A stretch of 64,000 bases of DNA from JBEKTW01 sp963727845. Lineage in GTDB: Bacteria > Bacteroidota > Ignavibacteria > UBA10030 > SZUA-254. The notes beneath the pieces were generated by a model, which saw only the letters and a list, made by a program, of their open reading frames with translations, had not been told where the DNA came from and made no database searches. Within the stretch, counting starts at the first letter, position 1, and each line of letters opens with the position of its first letter. This document shows, piece by piece, positions 35,204 through 42,874 of the stretch. The stretch covers positions 682,001 to 746,000 of the forward strand of contig CAVSHI010000003.1 of NCBI GenBank assembly GCA_963727845.1, in the 5' to 3' direction. The translations under genes were made by a program, and so were the position numbers.

Positions 35204-36613
35204 TCACTGCGCAACTTTCAGCACCCACGCATAGTCGCACGGCGGATTGTTCCTCATCGAGTAGGGAACGTGAACGATGCAATTCTCGCCTTCTTGTTCC
35301 CATGTTAGTTTCTCCCTTGTCCCGAGGAGCATTACCTTGCTCCCGTGCTTCGGAAGGAATGAGCCGAGCGAAATCGACGCAGGCAGGGAATGCTCATTGT
35401 CTCCCGCCAGGTAGATTGCGAACACGGAACCATCATCTTTGGAGGTGAAAACAATTTTGTTTGACTGGTACGGCGCGATGGGATGCGTTCCATAGATCGC
35501 TTCACTATTGACGCTCATCCACGCTCCCAGTTCTTTCAGCCGGCTGTAGGCCACCGAGTCCAGCTCGCCGTCGGGACCGGGTCCGATGTTCAGGAGAAGA
35601 TTTCCCCCGCGGGAAACAATCCGGGCCAGCGTATGGATGAGTTGCCGGGCCGGTTTGTAATTATCATGCGGGACATATGACCACGAGGTCGCCATCGTCA
35701 TGCACGTTTCCCACGGGTAGGGAAGCGGCTCCCTGGGAATTTCCTGCTCGGGCGTCAGGTAGTTTTGATATTCTCCTTCTACCGCGCGGTCGACGACAAT
35801 AAGTCCGGGCTGCAGTGAGCGTGCCATTGCCGCGATTTTCGGCATGTCGATGTTCTGATCGATCGGTCCTTTCCCCTCGTGCGGGGATGTCGCTGTCACC
35901 GGCTGCACCCATCCGCCATCAAGCCAGAGGATGTCCATTCGGCCGTAGTCGCTCATCAGCTCTCTGATCTGGTTAAACGTGAAAGTCTTGAATGCTTCCC
36001 ACTTTCCCGGATACTTCTTGATGTCATAATTCACATTCCGGTCGAATGGCGGGAAGTACGGATTCCAGTAATTGGGACAATGCCAGTCCGGTTTCGAAAA
36101 ATACGCTCCAACGCCGAGTCCCTGCTTGCGGAACGCGTCAAAGATTTCTCTGGCGACATTACTCCTCGGGTTCGAGCTGAACGGACATGCCGGGTCGGTG
36201 ATCTTGTAATCGGTTTGCTTCGTGTCGAACATGCAGAATCCATCATGATGCTTGGTGGTAAACACGACGTACTTCATACCCGCGTCTTTCGCCGCCGTTG
36301 CCCATGCGTCGGGATTGAATCTGACGGGATTAAACGTTGTCTTGAGATTTTCGTAGGCCTTTTTGTATTCAAAATAGTTGGAAGCGTATGGCCCCTTCCG
36401 TTCGCACCAGCCTTCATCTTCCGGACATAAACTCCAGCTCTCGACGATCCCCCACTGACTGTACGTCCCCCAGTGCATCAGCAGTCCGAATTTAAGATCG
36501 CCCCACCAGCGGAGTTTTTGTTGCACGAGCGAGTCTTTGGGAGGATCATAGCGCTGCTGACCGAGTGCAGAAGTAAAAACAATCAGGAAAAGTAAACAGA
36601 AGTATTTTCTCAT
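35204..36613 (-). CDS. Alpha-L-fucosidase, GH29
   Basis: A 469-residue exported enzyme (signal peptide MRKYFCLLFLIVFTSALG). GH29 features are KFGLLMHWGTYSQW (41-54), VVFTTKHHDGFCMFD (116-130) and the nucleophile aspartate 232 in MDILWLDGGW. The C-terminal beta-sandwich (about 370-469) is present, so it is full length. It releases L-fucose from glycans. The order of neighbours (acetylesterase, phosphoesterase, fucosidase, DUF4838, GH47) suggests a locus for decorated fucose- and mannose-containing glycans. The gap after it (36614-36781) contains degenerate GTTGG/TTCTGG repeats. Confidence 0.95.
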   Translation of the reverse strand: MRKYFCLLFLIVFTSALGQQRYDPPKDSLVQQKLRWWGDLKFGLLMHWGTYSQWGIVESWSLCPEDEGWCERKGPYASNYFEYKKAYENLKTTFNPVRFNPDAWATAAKDAGMKYVVFTTKHHDGFCMFDTKQTDYKITDPACPFSSNPRSNVAREIFDAFRKQGLGVGAYFSKPDWHCPNYWNPYFPPFDRNVNYDIKKYPGKWEAFKTFTFNQIRELMSDYGRMDILWLDGGWVQPVTATSPHEGKGPIDQNIDMPKIAAMARSLQPGLIVVDRAVEGEYQNYLTPEQEIPREPLPYPWETCMTMATSWSYVPHDNYKPARQLIHTLARIVSRGGNLLLNIGPGPDGELDSVAYSRLKELGAWMSVNSEAIYGTHPIAPYQSNKIVFTSKDDGSVFAIYLAGDNEHSLPASISLGSFLPKHGSKVMLLGTREKLTWEQEGENCIVHVPYSMRNNPPCDYAWVLKVAQ

Positions 36614-36629
36614 CGGATTTCGAGTTGGG

Positions 36630-36770
36630 TCGTTGGATCGTTTGTTCGTTGGGTCGTTCGTTAGTTGGATCGTTGGTTGGTTAATTCGTTTGTCAGTTGA
36701 CGGTTTATCTGGCCATTGGCCTTTGGCTTCTGGCTTCTGATTTCTGGTTTCTTCCTTCTGGTTCTTGCTT
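36630..36770. repeat. Low-complexity degenerate tandem repeats
   Basis: A run of imperfect GTTGGATCGTTNGTT units followed by TTCTGG/TTCTG units. It fills the gap between the DUF4838 and fucosidase genes and has no coding or hairpin signal. Confidence 0.6.
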
Positions 36771-36781
36771 CTGCTAATTGC

Positions 36782-39076
36782 TCATCGGATGATGATTTCG
36801 TCGACGAAGACCCAGGCGAGACCTTTCACGCCGCGCCAGGCCGGGACTTCGGCGACATTTTTTGCGACCACCCTGACATACCGGGCGTGCAGAGGAGCTT
36901 GAAGATTGATAAGAAATGTCTTTGTCTGTTTTGCCACCTGTTTGCGCGCGTCGGGGTTCTCAATCACTCCTGCATCGACGAATGCTTTCCCATCAACTGA
37001 TACAGCAATTTCTATTCTCTTCGGGAAGAGAATCCAGCTCTGGTTGTCATCCAGACAGTCCACTTCCACTGATCTAATTTCCCGTACGGTATCGAGGTCG
37101 ATTGTCGCGCTCATGTCGGTCCCTTCCCAGCCGAGCCACAGCATCTCATAATCTTCCGTCCCCTTCACGCCATCGATCAAGGTGGACGGTCCATTCGCCG
37201 GGAACTTCGGGGATGGGGGAATTCCGAATTGAATCTTCTTCCCTACTCCCAGATGGTTGACAACTCCTTTCTGAAAATACTCTGTCATGTTTTCCGAATA
37301 CTCGTCCGGCGTATTACTGCTTTCATGCAGTCGCGGAGGACCATATCTCCTTGCCGTCGACGTAAATTCAAACAGAGTATTCATCATATCTCTTCTGGCG
37401 GCATAAGTCCCCGAAGCGGTCTTCTCAAACAACCAGTCCTCGCTCAGGATCATCTTCTTCGCAACCTCCAGCGTTGCGTAGCGCACGGACTGTTTGACCA
37501 TTTCCACACGATGGGCAAGAACCGAGTCGCCCCCGACGGCAACGGAGGCCGAGTCCAACAGGCTGAAGTAGCGTTTCAACCAAGCGGGAGACAGGTAATC
37601 GTCTGAATGGACTCCCGGCGGCTCATACAACGTGAGTGCCTTGCCTGATTTGTTCAGGGTTTCGGTCTGAAGCCCGATGTACCGCTCGATGTATTTTCCC
37701 GCGGGGCCGTAATATCCGCCGAGAAAATCGTGCATGATGCTATCGGCATTCGCCCCGGGGTTCCACATGAGCTGAGACAGCACATACGCTCTCAGCTCTT
37801 CCAGTTCGCCGCTGCCCGCTATCCACCCTTGTTCAAACAACATTTTCACGCCATACTTCGCAAAGAGACGGATGTTGGGTTGAAGCACCTGGAAATTCGG
37901 GAACGGCATTACGACATGGGAAAAATTGATGACGTAATCCCACACAATTATATTGTGCGTCAGCGCCGTCCACTCTTTCAGATCATAGAGAAATCCCTCC
38001 TGCGAACTATCCGCTTCGATCGGCTTGCTACGGTCGCATTCAATCGTGCACAGCATGATATTGACATTCTTCGCGGGCTTCACGTGGGAAGGCGCTTTCC
38101 GGCTGAACTGGTATGCCAGTGTTGAAATGATCTTTTCCGGAAATGCCGCCGCCACTTTGTTGACAAACCGGATGACGCTTCCGCTCGGCGACCCTTCGAT
38201 GCTGTCCACCGCCCGGCAATCCGCACATTCGCAGAAACCGTAGTTGTCCATCTGGCTCACCGACCAATACCGTGCGGTTGGGTTTTTTGCGACCTCATTC
38301 TTGAGCGCGTCGATCACAAGCGGTAGGACATCCGGATTGGAAAGGCAAAGCTGGTCGGGAATTCGAACGCCGTTCTTATAGGCGAAGTATTCGGGATGGG
38401 TCGAAAAGTATTTCTCCGGCGGGACGAGCCGCTCAAGAGTATGTACCCACATCCCCCAATTCGAAGAAATGACAAATCCCTTTGCGCTGTCGCGCGGCTC
38501 GTTATTGAGTTTGTGCCACCGGATATATTGCGGATTGAATCCCTCGGCGTAGTAGGGAACCCGGAACGAAAACGCGGGGACCTCCGTGTCTTCGATGTTG
38601 CCGATTGAGATGGAAGTCCGGTGCGGAATGACACATCCATCGGCAGAATAGCATCTGCATCCCAGATATCGTTCGAGGAAGGAATAAACCGCATTCCGAA
38701 TCCCACGATTCGTTCTTGCAGTCACAAAGATGTTTTTCCCAACCGTCTTGATGCGGAAACCATCGTCTCCGAGGGAACTAACGCTAAACTTCCGGTCCGA
38801 GGATTTTCCGGCTTCGAGAACAATCTGGAGTCCTGGTTTTATGCGGAGGTGAGTGATCCGGAGGTTGGCACCCGAGATTTCATAGATATAGCGGCGCAGC
38901 GTGTCGGCGCTCGCCGCCAGCCCCGGATGAGCGCCGGCTGGGACGAAGATCGAATATTTGCTCGTCCCATTGTTGACCAGACCAATGAACGTGACGGCGG
39001 AAGAGATCTGGACAATGGAACATAGAAGAATCCCGGGCAAGAGTACCTGCAATCGCAGAACACCGATTTTTTTCAT
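36782..39076 (-). CDS. DUF4838 domain protein with alpha-glucuronidase-like N-terminus and C-terminal discoidin-like domain
   Basis: A 764-residue exported protein (signal about residues 8-28). Residues about 30-150 resemble the beta-rich N-terminal domain found before alpha-glucuronidase-like barrels ('DGFRIKTVGKNIFVTARTNRGIRNAVYSFLE'). Residues about 160-480 form the DUF4838 barrel, with YWSVSQMDNYGFCECADCRA and VWDYVINFSHVVMPFPN. The C-terminal part (about 610-764) is an F5/8-type binding domain, very like that of the acetylesterase. DUF4838 proteins occur next to glycosidases but their reaction is not established. The ATG at 39076 is preceded by GAGAAGGGGG. Confidence 0.82.
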   Translation of the reverse strand: MKKIGVLRLQVLLPGILLCSIVQISSAVTFIGLVNNGTSKYSIFVPAGAHPGLAASADTLRRYIYEISGANLRITHLRIKPGLQIVLEAGKSSDRKFSVSSLGDDGFRIKTVGKNIFVTARTNRGIRNAVYSFLERYLGCRCYSADGCVIPHRTSISIGNIEDTEVPAFSFRVPYYAEGFNPQYIRWHKLNNEPRDSAKGFVISSNWGMWVHTLERLVPPEKYFSTHPEYFAYKNGVRIPDQLCLSNPDVLPLVIDALKNEVAKNPTARYWSVSQMDNYGFCECADCRAVDSIEGSPSGSVIRFVNKVAAAFPEKIISTLAYQFSRKAPSHVKPAKNVNIMLCTIECDRSKPIEADSSQEGFLYDLKEWTALTHNIIVWDYVINFSHVVMPFPNFQVLQPNIRLFAKYGVKMLFEQGWIAGSGELEELRAYVLSQLMWNPGANADSIMHDFLGGYYGPAGKYIERYIGLQTETLNKSGKALTLYEPPGVHSDDYLSPAWLKRYFSLLDSASVAVGGDSVLAHRVEMVKQSVRYATLEVAKKMILSEDWLFEKTASGTYAARRDMMNTLFEFTSTARRYGPPRLHESSNTPDEYSENMTEYFQKGVVNHLGVGKKIQFGIPPSPKFPANGPSTLIDGVKGTEDYEMLWLGWEGTDMSATIDLDTVREIRSVEVDCLDDNQSWILFPKRIEIAVSVDGKAFVDAGVIENPDARKQVAKQTKTFLINLQAPLHARYVRVVAKNVAEVPAWRGVKGLAWVFVDEIIIR

Positions 39077-39116
39077 CCCCCTTCTCCGGTTTCTATTTTT
39101 CGTTCCCGCAATTCCG

Positions 39117-39180
39117 TACATCATCCATCATCAATCTTCCATCTTCCATCATCAATCTTTCATCTTCCATCATCCATCTG
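39117..39180. repeat. Degenerate CATCTTCCATCATCAAT microsatellite
   Basis: Several imperfect copies of a CATC(A/T)TCCATCATCAAT unit upstream of the DUF4838 gene. Together with the repeat at 39316-39448 this makes up much of the 510-base gap 39077-39586. Confidence 0.6.
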
Positions 39181-39315
39181 AATGAAGAGGCTTGCATCGG
39201 GCTTATTCACTTCGTGATTTCCGCTGTGTTATTGGAGGAAAACAGAATTCCCAAATGCAATATAGTGCGACCCCATATGAATGTCAACCGCTCGCGAGCT
39301 GAACGGAACAGGTCC

Positions 39316-39448
39316 CGTCTTTGCGAGTCCCGCGTTAGCCTACCTGTCTTTGCGAGGAGTCCCGACCTCTTCTGTCGGGACGACGAAGTGGCGCAAAGCG
39401 CCATGGCGCCAGAGGCGCTCACAATCCAGACGATGCAAACAGGGCGCC
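39316..39448. repeat. Dispersed copy of the 177-bp-array unit (inverted orientation)
   Basis: Contains CGTCTTTGCGAG, GACCTGTCTTTGCGAGGAG-like arms, GGCGCAAAGCGCCATGGCGCC and CACAATCCAGACGATGCAA, which are the reverse complement of the module repeated at 57.4-58.5 kb. Confidence 0.6.
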
Positions 39449-39515
39449 AGGTGGTCGGGGGCGAAGCTCCCTCCCGGCACGCATGCAGTACCTGAGGAGA
39501 CATTCCTGAGTATAG

Positions 39516-39544
39516 TTGACAATCGGAGAACTTCCCGTTATATT
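39516..39544 (+). promoter_or_regulatory. Sigma70-like promoter for the GH47 gene
   Basis: TTGACA (39516-39521), 17-base spacer, TATATT (39539-39544), 43 bases before the ATG. This is one of the two best consensus matches in the window. Confidence 0.65.
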
Positions 39545-39586
39545 TATACAGTACTGCGGTAAAGTTATCACAAGAAAGAATACACC

Positions 39587-40939
39587 ATGAAATATCCACT
39601 ACCCCGCATCCTTGCCGTCGCCCTTGCGACGCTTCTTGTAAGCATTCCGGCGGTTTCGCAGCAAACGACCGTGACCGCCGACATGGTCAAGACCGAATTC
39701 TTGCATGCATGGAATGCCTACAAACAGTACGCATGGGGACACGACGCCTTGCGACCGTTGAGCAAGAGCTATCGCGATTGGTATAGCACCCCGCTGGTCA
39801 TGACGCCCGTCGATGCGTTCGATACGATGGAATTGATGCGGCTGAAAAAGGAAGCAGCCGACGCAAAGCTCCTGATCTTCGAGCGGTTGTCATTTCATAA
39901 AGACATCGAAGTGCAGAGCTTTGAAATCACCATCCGGTTGCTCGGCGGGCTGATCGCCGCGTACCAGCTTGACGGCGATTCGAGATTCATGGAGCTGGCG
40001 GAAGATCTGGCACGACGGTTATTGCCGGTATTCGATTCACCGACGGGCATGCCCTACCGGTATGTAAATCTTCTCACTGGAAAAACCCGTGACCCGCTCA
40101 ACAATCCGGCTGAGATCGGCACATGCCTTGTCGAGTTCGGCATGGTATCCAAGATCACCCGAAACCCGGTCTATTACAATAAAGCAAAAAATGCCGTGGT
40201 GCAATTGTTCAACCGGCGCTCAAAAATCGGACTCGTGGGCACCGTCATCAATGTGCAAACGGGCGTGTGGATCGACTCGACCAGTCATATCAGCGGAATG
40301 ATCGATTCCTACTACGAGTATTTGTTGAAGTCGTGGCTGCTCTTTGGCGATAAAGACTGCAAGGCCATGTGGGACAGCAGCATCACGGCGATCAACAGGT
40401 ACCTCGCCGATTCCACGGCAAACGGCTTGTGGTACTGCCAGGTGAACATGGAAACCGGAAAGCGGACGGGAACATCCTACGGGGCGCTCGACGCCTTCTT
40501 CCCCGCAGTCCTCGCGCTCTCGGGCGATACTGCCCGTGCCGCGAGACTCCAGGAGTCTTCCTTCAGGATGTGGAACCTGTACGGGATCGAACCCGAGTCC
40601 ATTGATTACACGACGATGAAAGTGACCAACGCGCATTACGTCCTGCGACCGGAAATCATCGAATCGGCGTACTACCTGCATCATTACACAAAAGACCCGA
40701 GGTATCTGAAGATGGGAGAGGTGTTCTACCAGAACCTTGTCAAATACTGCAGAACGGATTCGGGCTATGCAGCATTGAAGGATGTGACAACGAAAGAACA
40801 ACTCGACCAGATGGACAGCTTCTTCCTGGCAGAGACCCTGAAATACCTCTACCTGCTGTTCGCGCCTGAAGATGCACTGCCCTTCGATAAGGTCATTTTC
40901 AACACTGAAGCACACCCCATGCACAGAGTATCGGAATAG
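39587..40939 (+). CDS. GH47 family alpha-1,2-mannosidase (bacterial)
   Basis: A 450-residue exported protein (signal peptide RILAVALATLLVSIPAVSQ). The fold-defining GH47 motifs are all present: AYKQYAWGHDALRP (44-57), DAFDTMELM, FEITIRLLGGLIAAY (112-126, Glu113), GMIDSYYEYLLKSW (237-250), GALDAFFPAVLAL (Asp302), LRPEIIES (353-360), MDSFFLAETLKYLYLLF (409-425, Glu416) and IFNTEAHP (Thr440, the calcium ligand). Glu113, Asp302 and Glu416 correspond to the catalytic triad of human ER mannosidase I. GH47 trims alpha-1,2-mannose from N-glycans and is mainly eukaryotic; bacterial members are known but uncommon. It has its own strong promoter. Confidence 0.93.
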   Translation: MKYPLPRILAVALATLLVSIPAVSQQTTVTADMVKTEFLHAWNAYKQYAWGHDALRPLSKSYRDWYSTPLVMTPVDAFDTMELMRLKKEAADAKLLIFERLSFHKDIEVQSFEITIRLLGGLIAAYQLDGDSRFMELAEDLARRLLPVFDSPTGMPYRYVNLLTGKTRDPLNNPAEIGTCLVEFGMVSKITRNPVYYNKAKNAVVQLFNRRSKIGLVGTVINVQTGVWIDSTSHISGMIDSYYEYLLKSWLLFGDKDCKAMWDSSITAINRYLADSTANGLWYCQVNMETGKRTGTSYGALDAFFPAVLALSGDTARAARLQESSFRMWNLYGIEPESIDYTTMKVTNAHYVLRPEIIESAYYLHHYTKDPRYLKMGEVFYQNLVKYCRTDSGYAALKDVTTKEQLDQMDSFFLAETLKYLYLLFAPEDALPFDKVIFNTEAHPMHRVSE

Positions 40940-41044
40940 TAGATCCTCAGCGTCCCTACCTTCAAATTAGCGAAAACGATGGGAAAACAGCATTTCTGCG
41001 ATGCCGGAACGCCGACCTGGACGCAAAATTCTACGCGGAGGCTA

Positions 41045-41073
41045 TTGATTCGAAGTCGGAAATTCTGTATATT
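41045..41073 (+). promoter_or_regulatory. Sigma70-like promoter for the zinc-ribbon/rpsU operon
   Basis: TTGATT (41045-41050), 17-base spacer, TATATT (41068-41073). The leader to the ATG at 41219 is about 140 bases. The remaining gap after GH47 shows no terminator. Confidence 0.55.
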
Positions 41074-41218
41074 ATATAATGAGGTGCTGTTCGTTCGTAC
41101 GCGGTTTGCATCATTCCGGGGACTGGATCTACCGCCAGCGCACGTGGCAACCAAAGAACCACGCTTTACCTCCTGCACCTTTCATCGAATCATGAACCCT
41201 AATAAAGGAGATTGTTGC

Positions 41219-41593
41219 ATGACGCGATCAAAACATAGTGAGCTCTTCTGCGCTCATTGTAACAAAACGGTACGCATGGCACTCGTCGGAGACATGCAAG
41301 CCGGTACGGAGAAAGTCTGGTACCGGTGCACACGATGCCATCACATGAGCCTCATCGACCTCAAGGCACTAGCGAGTGATGAGGAGAGAAAGAAAGGCGA
41401 CGTAAGCTCAGCCGTGGTGTACAGTCCCCAGGAAAGTTTTAACGTCGGTCAATCGATTCTCCATACCGAATGGAACGATGTCGGCAGAGTCATGAGTAAG
41501 ACAAGAACATCGAGCGGCGGCCAGGCAATCGTCGTTTCATTTGAGAAGCAGGGTCAACGAACGCTCATCGAGAATCTCAAGTTGGAAGTGTAA
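41219..41593 (+). CDS. Zinc-ribbon protein with C-terminal Tudor-like (UvrD/CarD-type) barrel
   Basis: A 124-residue protein. The N-terminal half is a four-cysteine zinc ribbon, CAHC (11-14) and CTRC (37-40). The C-terminal part (about 72-124), FNVGQSILHTEWNDVGRVM ... AIVVSFEKQGQRTLIENL, resembles the small Tudor-like barrel at the end of UvrD/PcrA helicases, where 'VGDxVxHxxWGxGxVxxV...V.F...G.K.L' binds RNA polymerase. I do not recognise a named family. A strong AAAGGAG lies 8 bases before the ATG. It is followed by rpsU after 43 bases, so it is probably co-transcribed and may act in transcription or translation. Confidence 0.7.
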   Translation: MTRSKHSELFCAHCNKTVRMALVGDMQAGTEKVWYRCTRCHHMSLIDLKALASDEERKKGDVSSAVVYSPQESFNVGQSILHTEWNDVGRVMSKTRTSSGGQAIVVSFEKQGQRTLIENLKLEV

Positions 41594-41636
41594 AGAATCA
41601 TGGTACGAATATTTCATCCGAAAGGAGGTGACTGCG

Positions 41637-41831
41637 ATGGTCGGAATCGTTGTTCAAGAGAATGAAAACATCGACCGCGCAATCCGGCGCTTCAAAAAGA
41701 AATATGAGCGCTCGGGAATACTGAAGGAAGTGAAGCGGCGTTCATATTTCACGAAGCCTTCGGTGGAAAAGCGGGTGAAACGCAATAAAGCCATCCGGAG
41801 AGCACAGCGTGATATGACGGAACAGCAGTAA
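41637..41831 (+). CDS. rpsU: 30S ribosomal protein S21
   Basis: A 64-residue basic protein with the S21 pattern: VVQENENIDRAIRRFKKKYERSGIL, then RRSYFTKPSVEKRVKRNKA. S21 sits on the platform of the 30S subunit near the mRNA exit. It has a near-perfect ribosome site, AAAGGAGGTG, ending 6 bases before the ATG, which is notable because many Bacteroidota ribosomes rely little on Shine-Dalgarno pairing. It is second in a short operon closed by a terminator. Confidence 0.97.
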   Translation: MVGIVVQENENIDRAIRRFKKKYERSGILKEVKRRSYFTKPSVEKRVKRNKAIRRAQRDMTEQQ

Positions 41832-41862
41832 GTACACGCGAGGTTATCGGGTTCCACAATGC

Positions 41863-41892
41863 AACGGGTCGTAGATACGACCCGTTTTTTAT
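41863..41892 (+). terminator. Intrinsic terminator after rpsU
   Basis: Stem AACGGGTCG / CGACCCGTT (41863-41886) with a TAGATA-type loop, followed by TTTTTTATTT. Confidence 0.9.
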
Positions 41893-42404
41893 TTCTCCGC
41901 CCGCTTACCCTTCGCAGGTTTGCCAGGAAACTTCTAAGATCGAACCTTGCGAAGGTTCACTCTGCAGGCTGTGCCATAGCCGCTCCCGGTCGGATGACCT
42001 TTTACCTCCCCTTCCCCCATAAATCTGGGAAGGGGAATATACGGAATGGCTGAGAGGATAGTAGCAACAAAGCCCACTGAGCCGGGAGGGAGTTCCGCCA
42101 GAAAAAAGGCGGACAGGTGTACTCCCGACCGTATGAGAAGCAGACCGAATCCGTAGAGTCCGTTTCGCAAACGGACAGGGTTGCAATTTCGCCATCGAAG
42201 AAGACAACGATTGGATGTCCGGTCTGGGGACCGGACTCTACGCAAGCAGGTCGGGAGCGAGCGTCGGCCCGGAGCGTTCCCAAATTCCATTTGGGCACGA
42301 GCAGAACGAAAAGAGGTAACCTTCAGCCCTGAATGTACAGCGCAGATGGTTACCTTTTGCCTGACCTTGTGTAGGTTCACTTCCGGCCTGCACGGAAAAG
42401 CTCC

Positions 42405-42505
42405 CGTCTTTGCGAGGAGTCCCGCCCTGAGTTTGTCTCCGCCAGAGGCGGATGCACCTCTGGCACAGAAGGGCGGGACAACGAAGCAATCTAGACGATG
42501 CAGGC
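42405..42505. repeat. Dispersed copy of the TTTGCGAG...CGAAGCAATCT half-element
   Basis: CGTCTTTGCGAGGAGTCCC, an inserted CCGCCAGAGGCGG hairpin, then GGGCGGGACAACGAAGCAATC and TAGACGATGCAGG. It matches one half of the array unit at 57.4-58.5 kb. Confidence 0.6.
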
Positions 42506-42575
42506 GGTGTGCGAGGTGGCAGAGCGAGAGGGTCCCTCTCAGAAAGGGGGTTGGCTGGAATCATGAAGTCCGAAA

Positions 42576-42674
42576 CTCACCCTAACGTCCCTCTCTAAAA
42601 TTAGAGAGGGACGTTAGCGGGGAAATCGCTTCCCCTTCTCTACTTGTAGAGAAGGGGGCAGGAGATGAGTTCGG
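42576..42674. repeat. Double-hairpin intergenic repeat, copy 3
   Basis: CTCACCCTAAC, stem-loop GTCCCTCTC...GAGAGGGAC, then CTTCTCTACTTGTAGAGAAG, ending GATGAGTTCGG. It matches 25788-25886 almost base for base and 18670-18794 in reverse. Confidence 0.65.
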
Positions 42675-42874
42675 CGAGGACTGTAACCTTCGCAAGGTTT
42701 TCCAAGAAAAAGGTAACCTTCAGACCCGAATGTACCGAGCAGAAGGTTACCTTTTGCCTAACCGTAGAGTCCGACTAGTCAGCTGTCTGTTTGGCTGGTT
42801 CGTAATCGGACCAGATTGCTAAGCCGGTGGGTCGGGAGCACAGATCCCTCCCAGCCATCACACCGGGAGCGTTC

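Larger units (their letters stand above)
42309..42764. repeat. Direct copies of a 58-base GGTAACCTTC...GAAGGTTACC element, in a 980-base gene-free region
   Basis: Two near-identical segments, 42309-42366 and 42706-42764, each begin with GGTAACCTTCAG and end with GGTTACCTTTTGCCT. Each is itself an inverted repeat. Shorter relatives (AACCTTGCGAAGGTT near 41942, AACCTTCGCAAGGTT near 42685) occur in the same gap. The stretch 41893-42874 holds only these and other dispersed repeats; no gene is visible. Confidence 0.6.

Noticed and set aside
41832..42874. Small-RNA gene or tRNA in the long gap after rpsU
   Set aside because: Only terminator, palindromic repeats and GGTAACC elements are visible; no cloverleaf or promoter-terminator pair was found.
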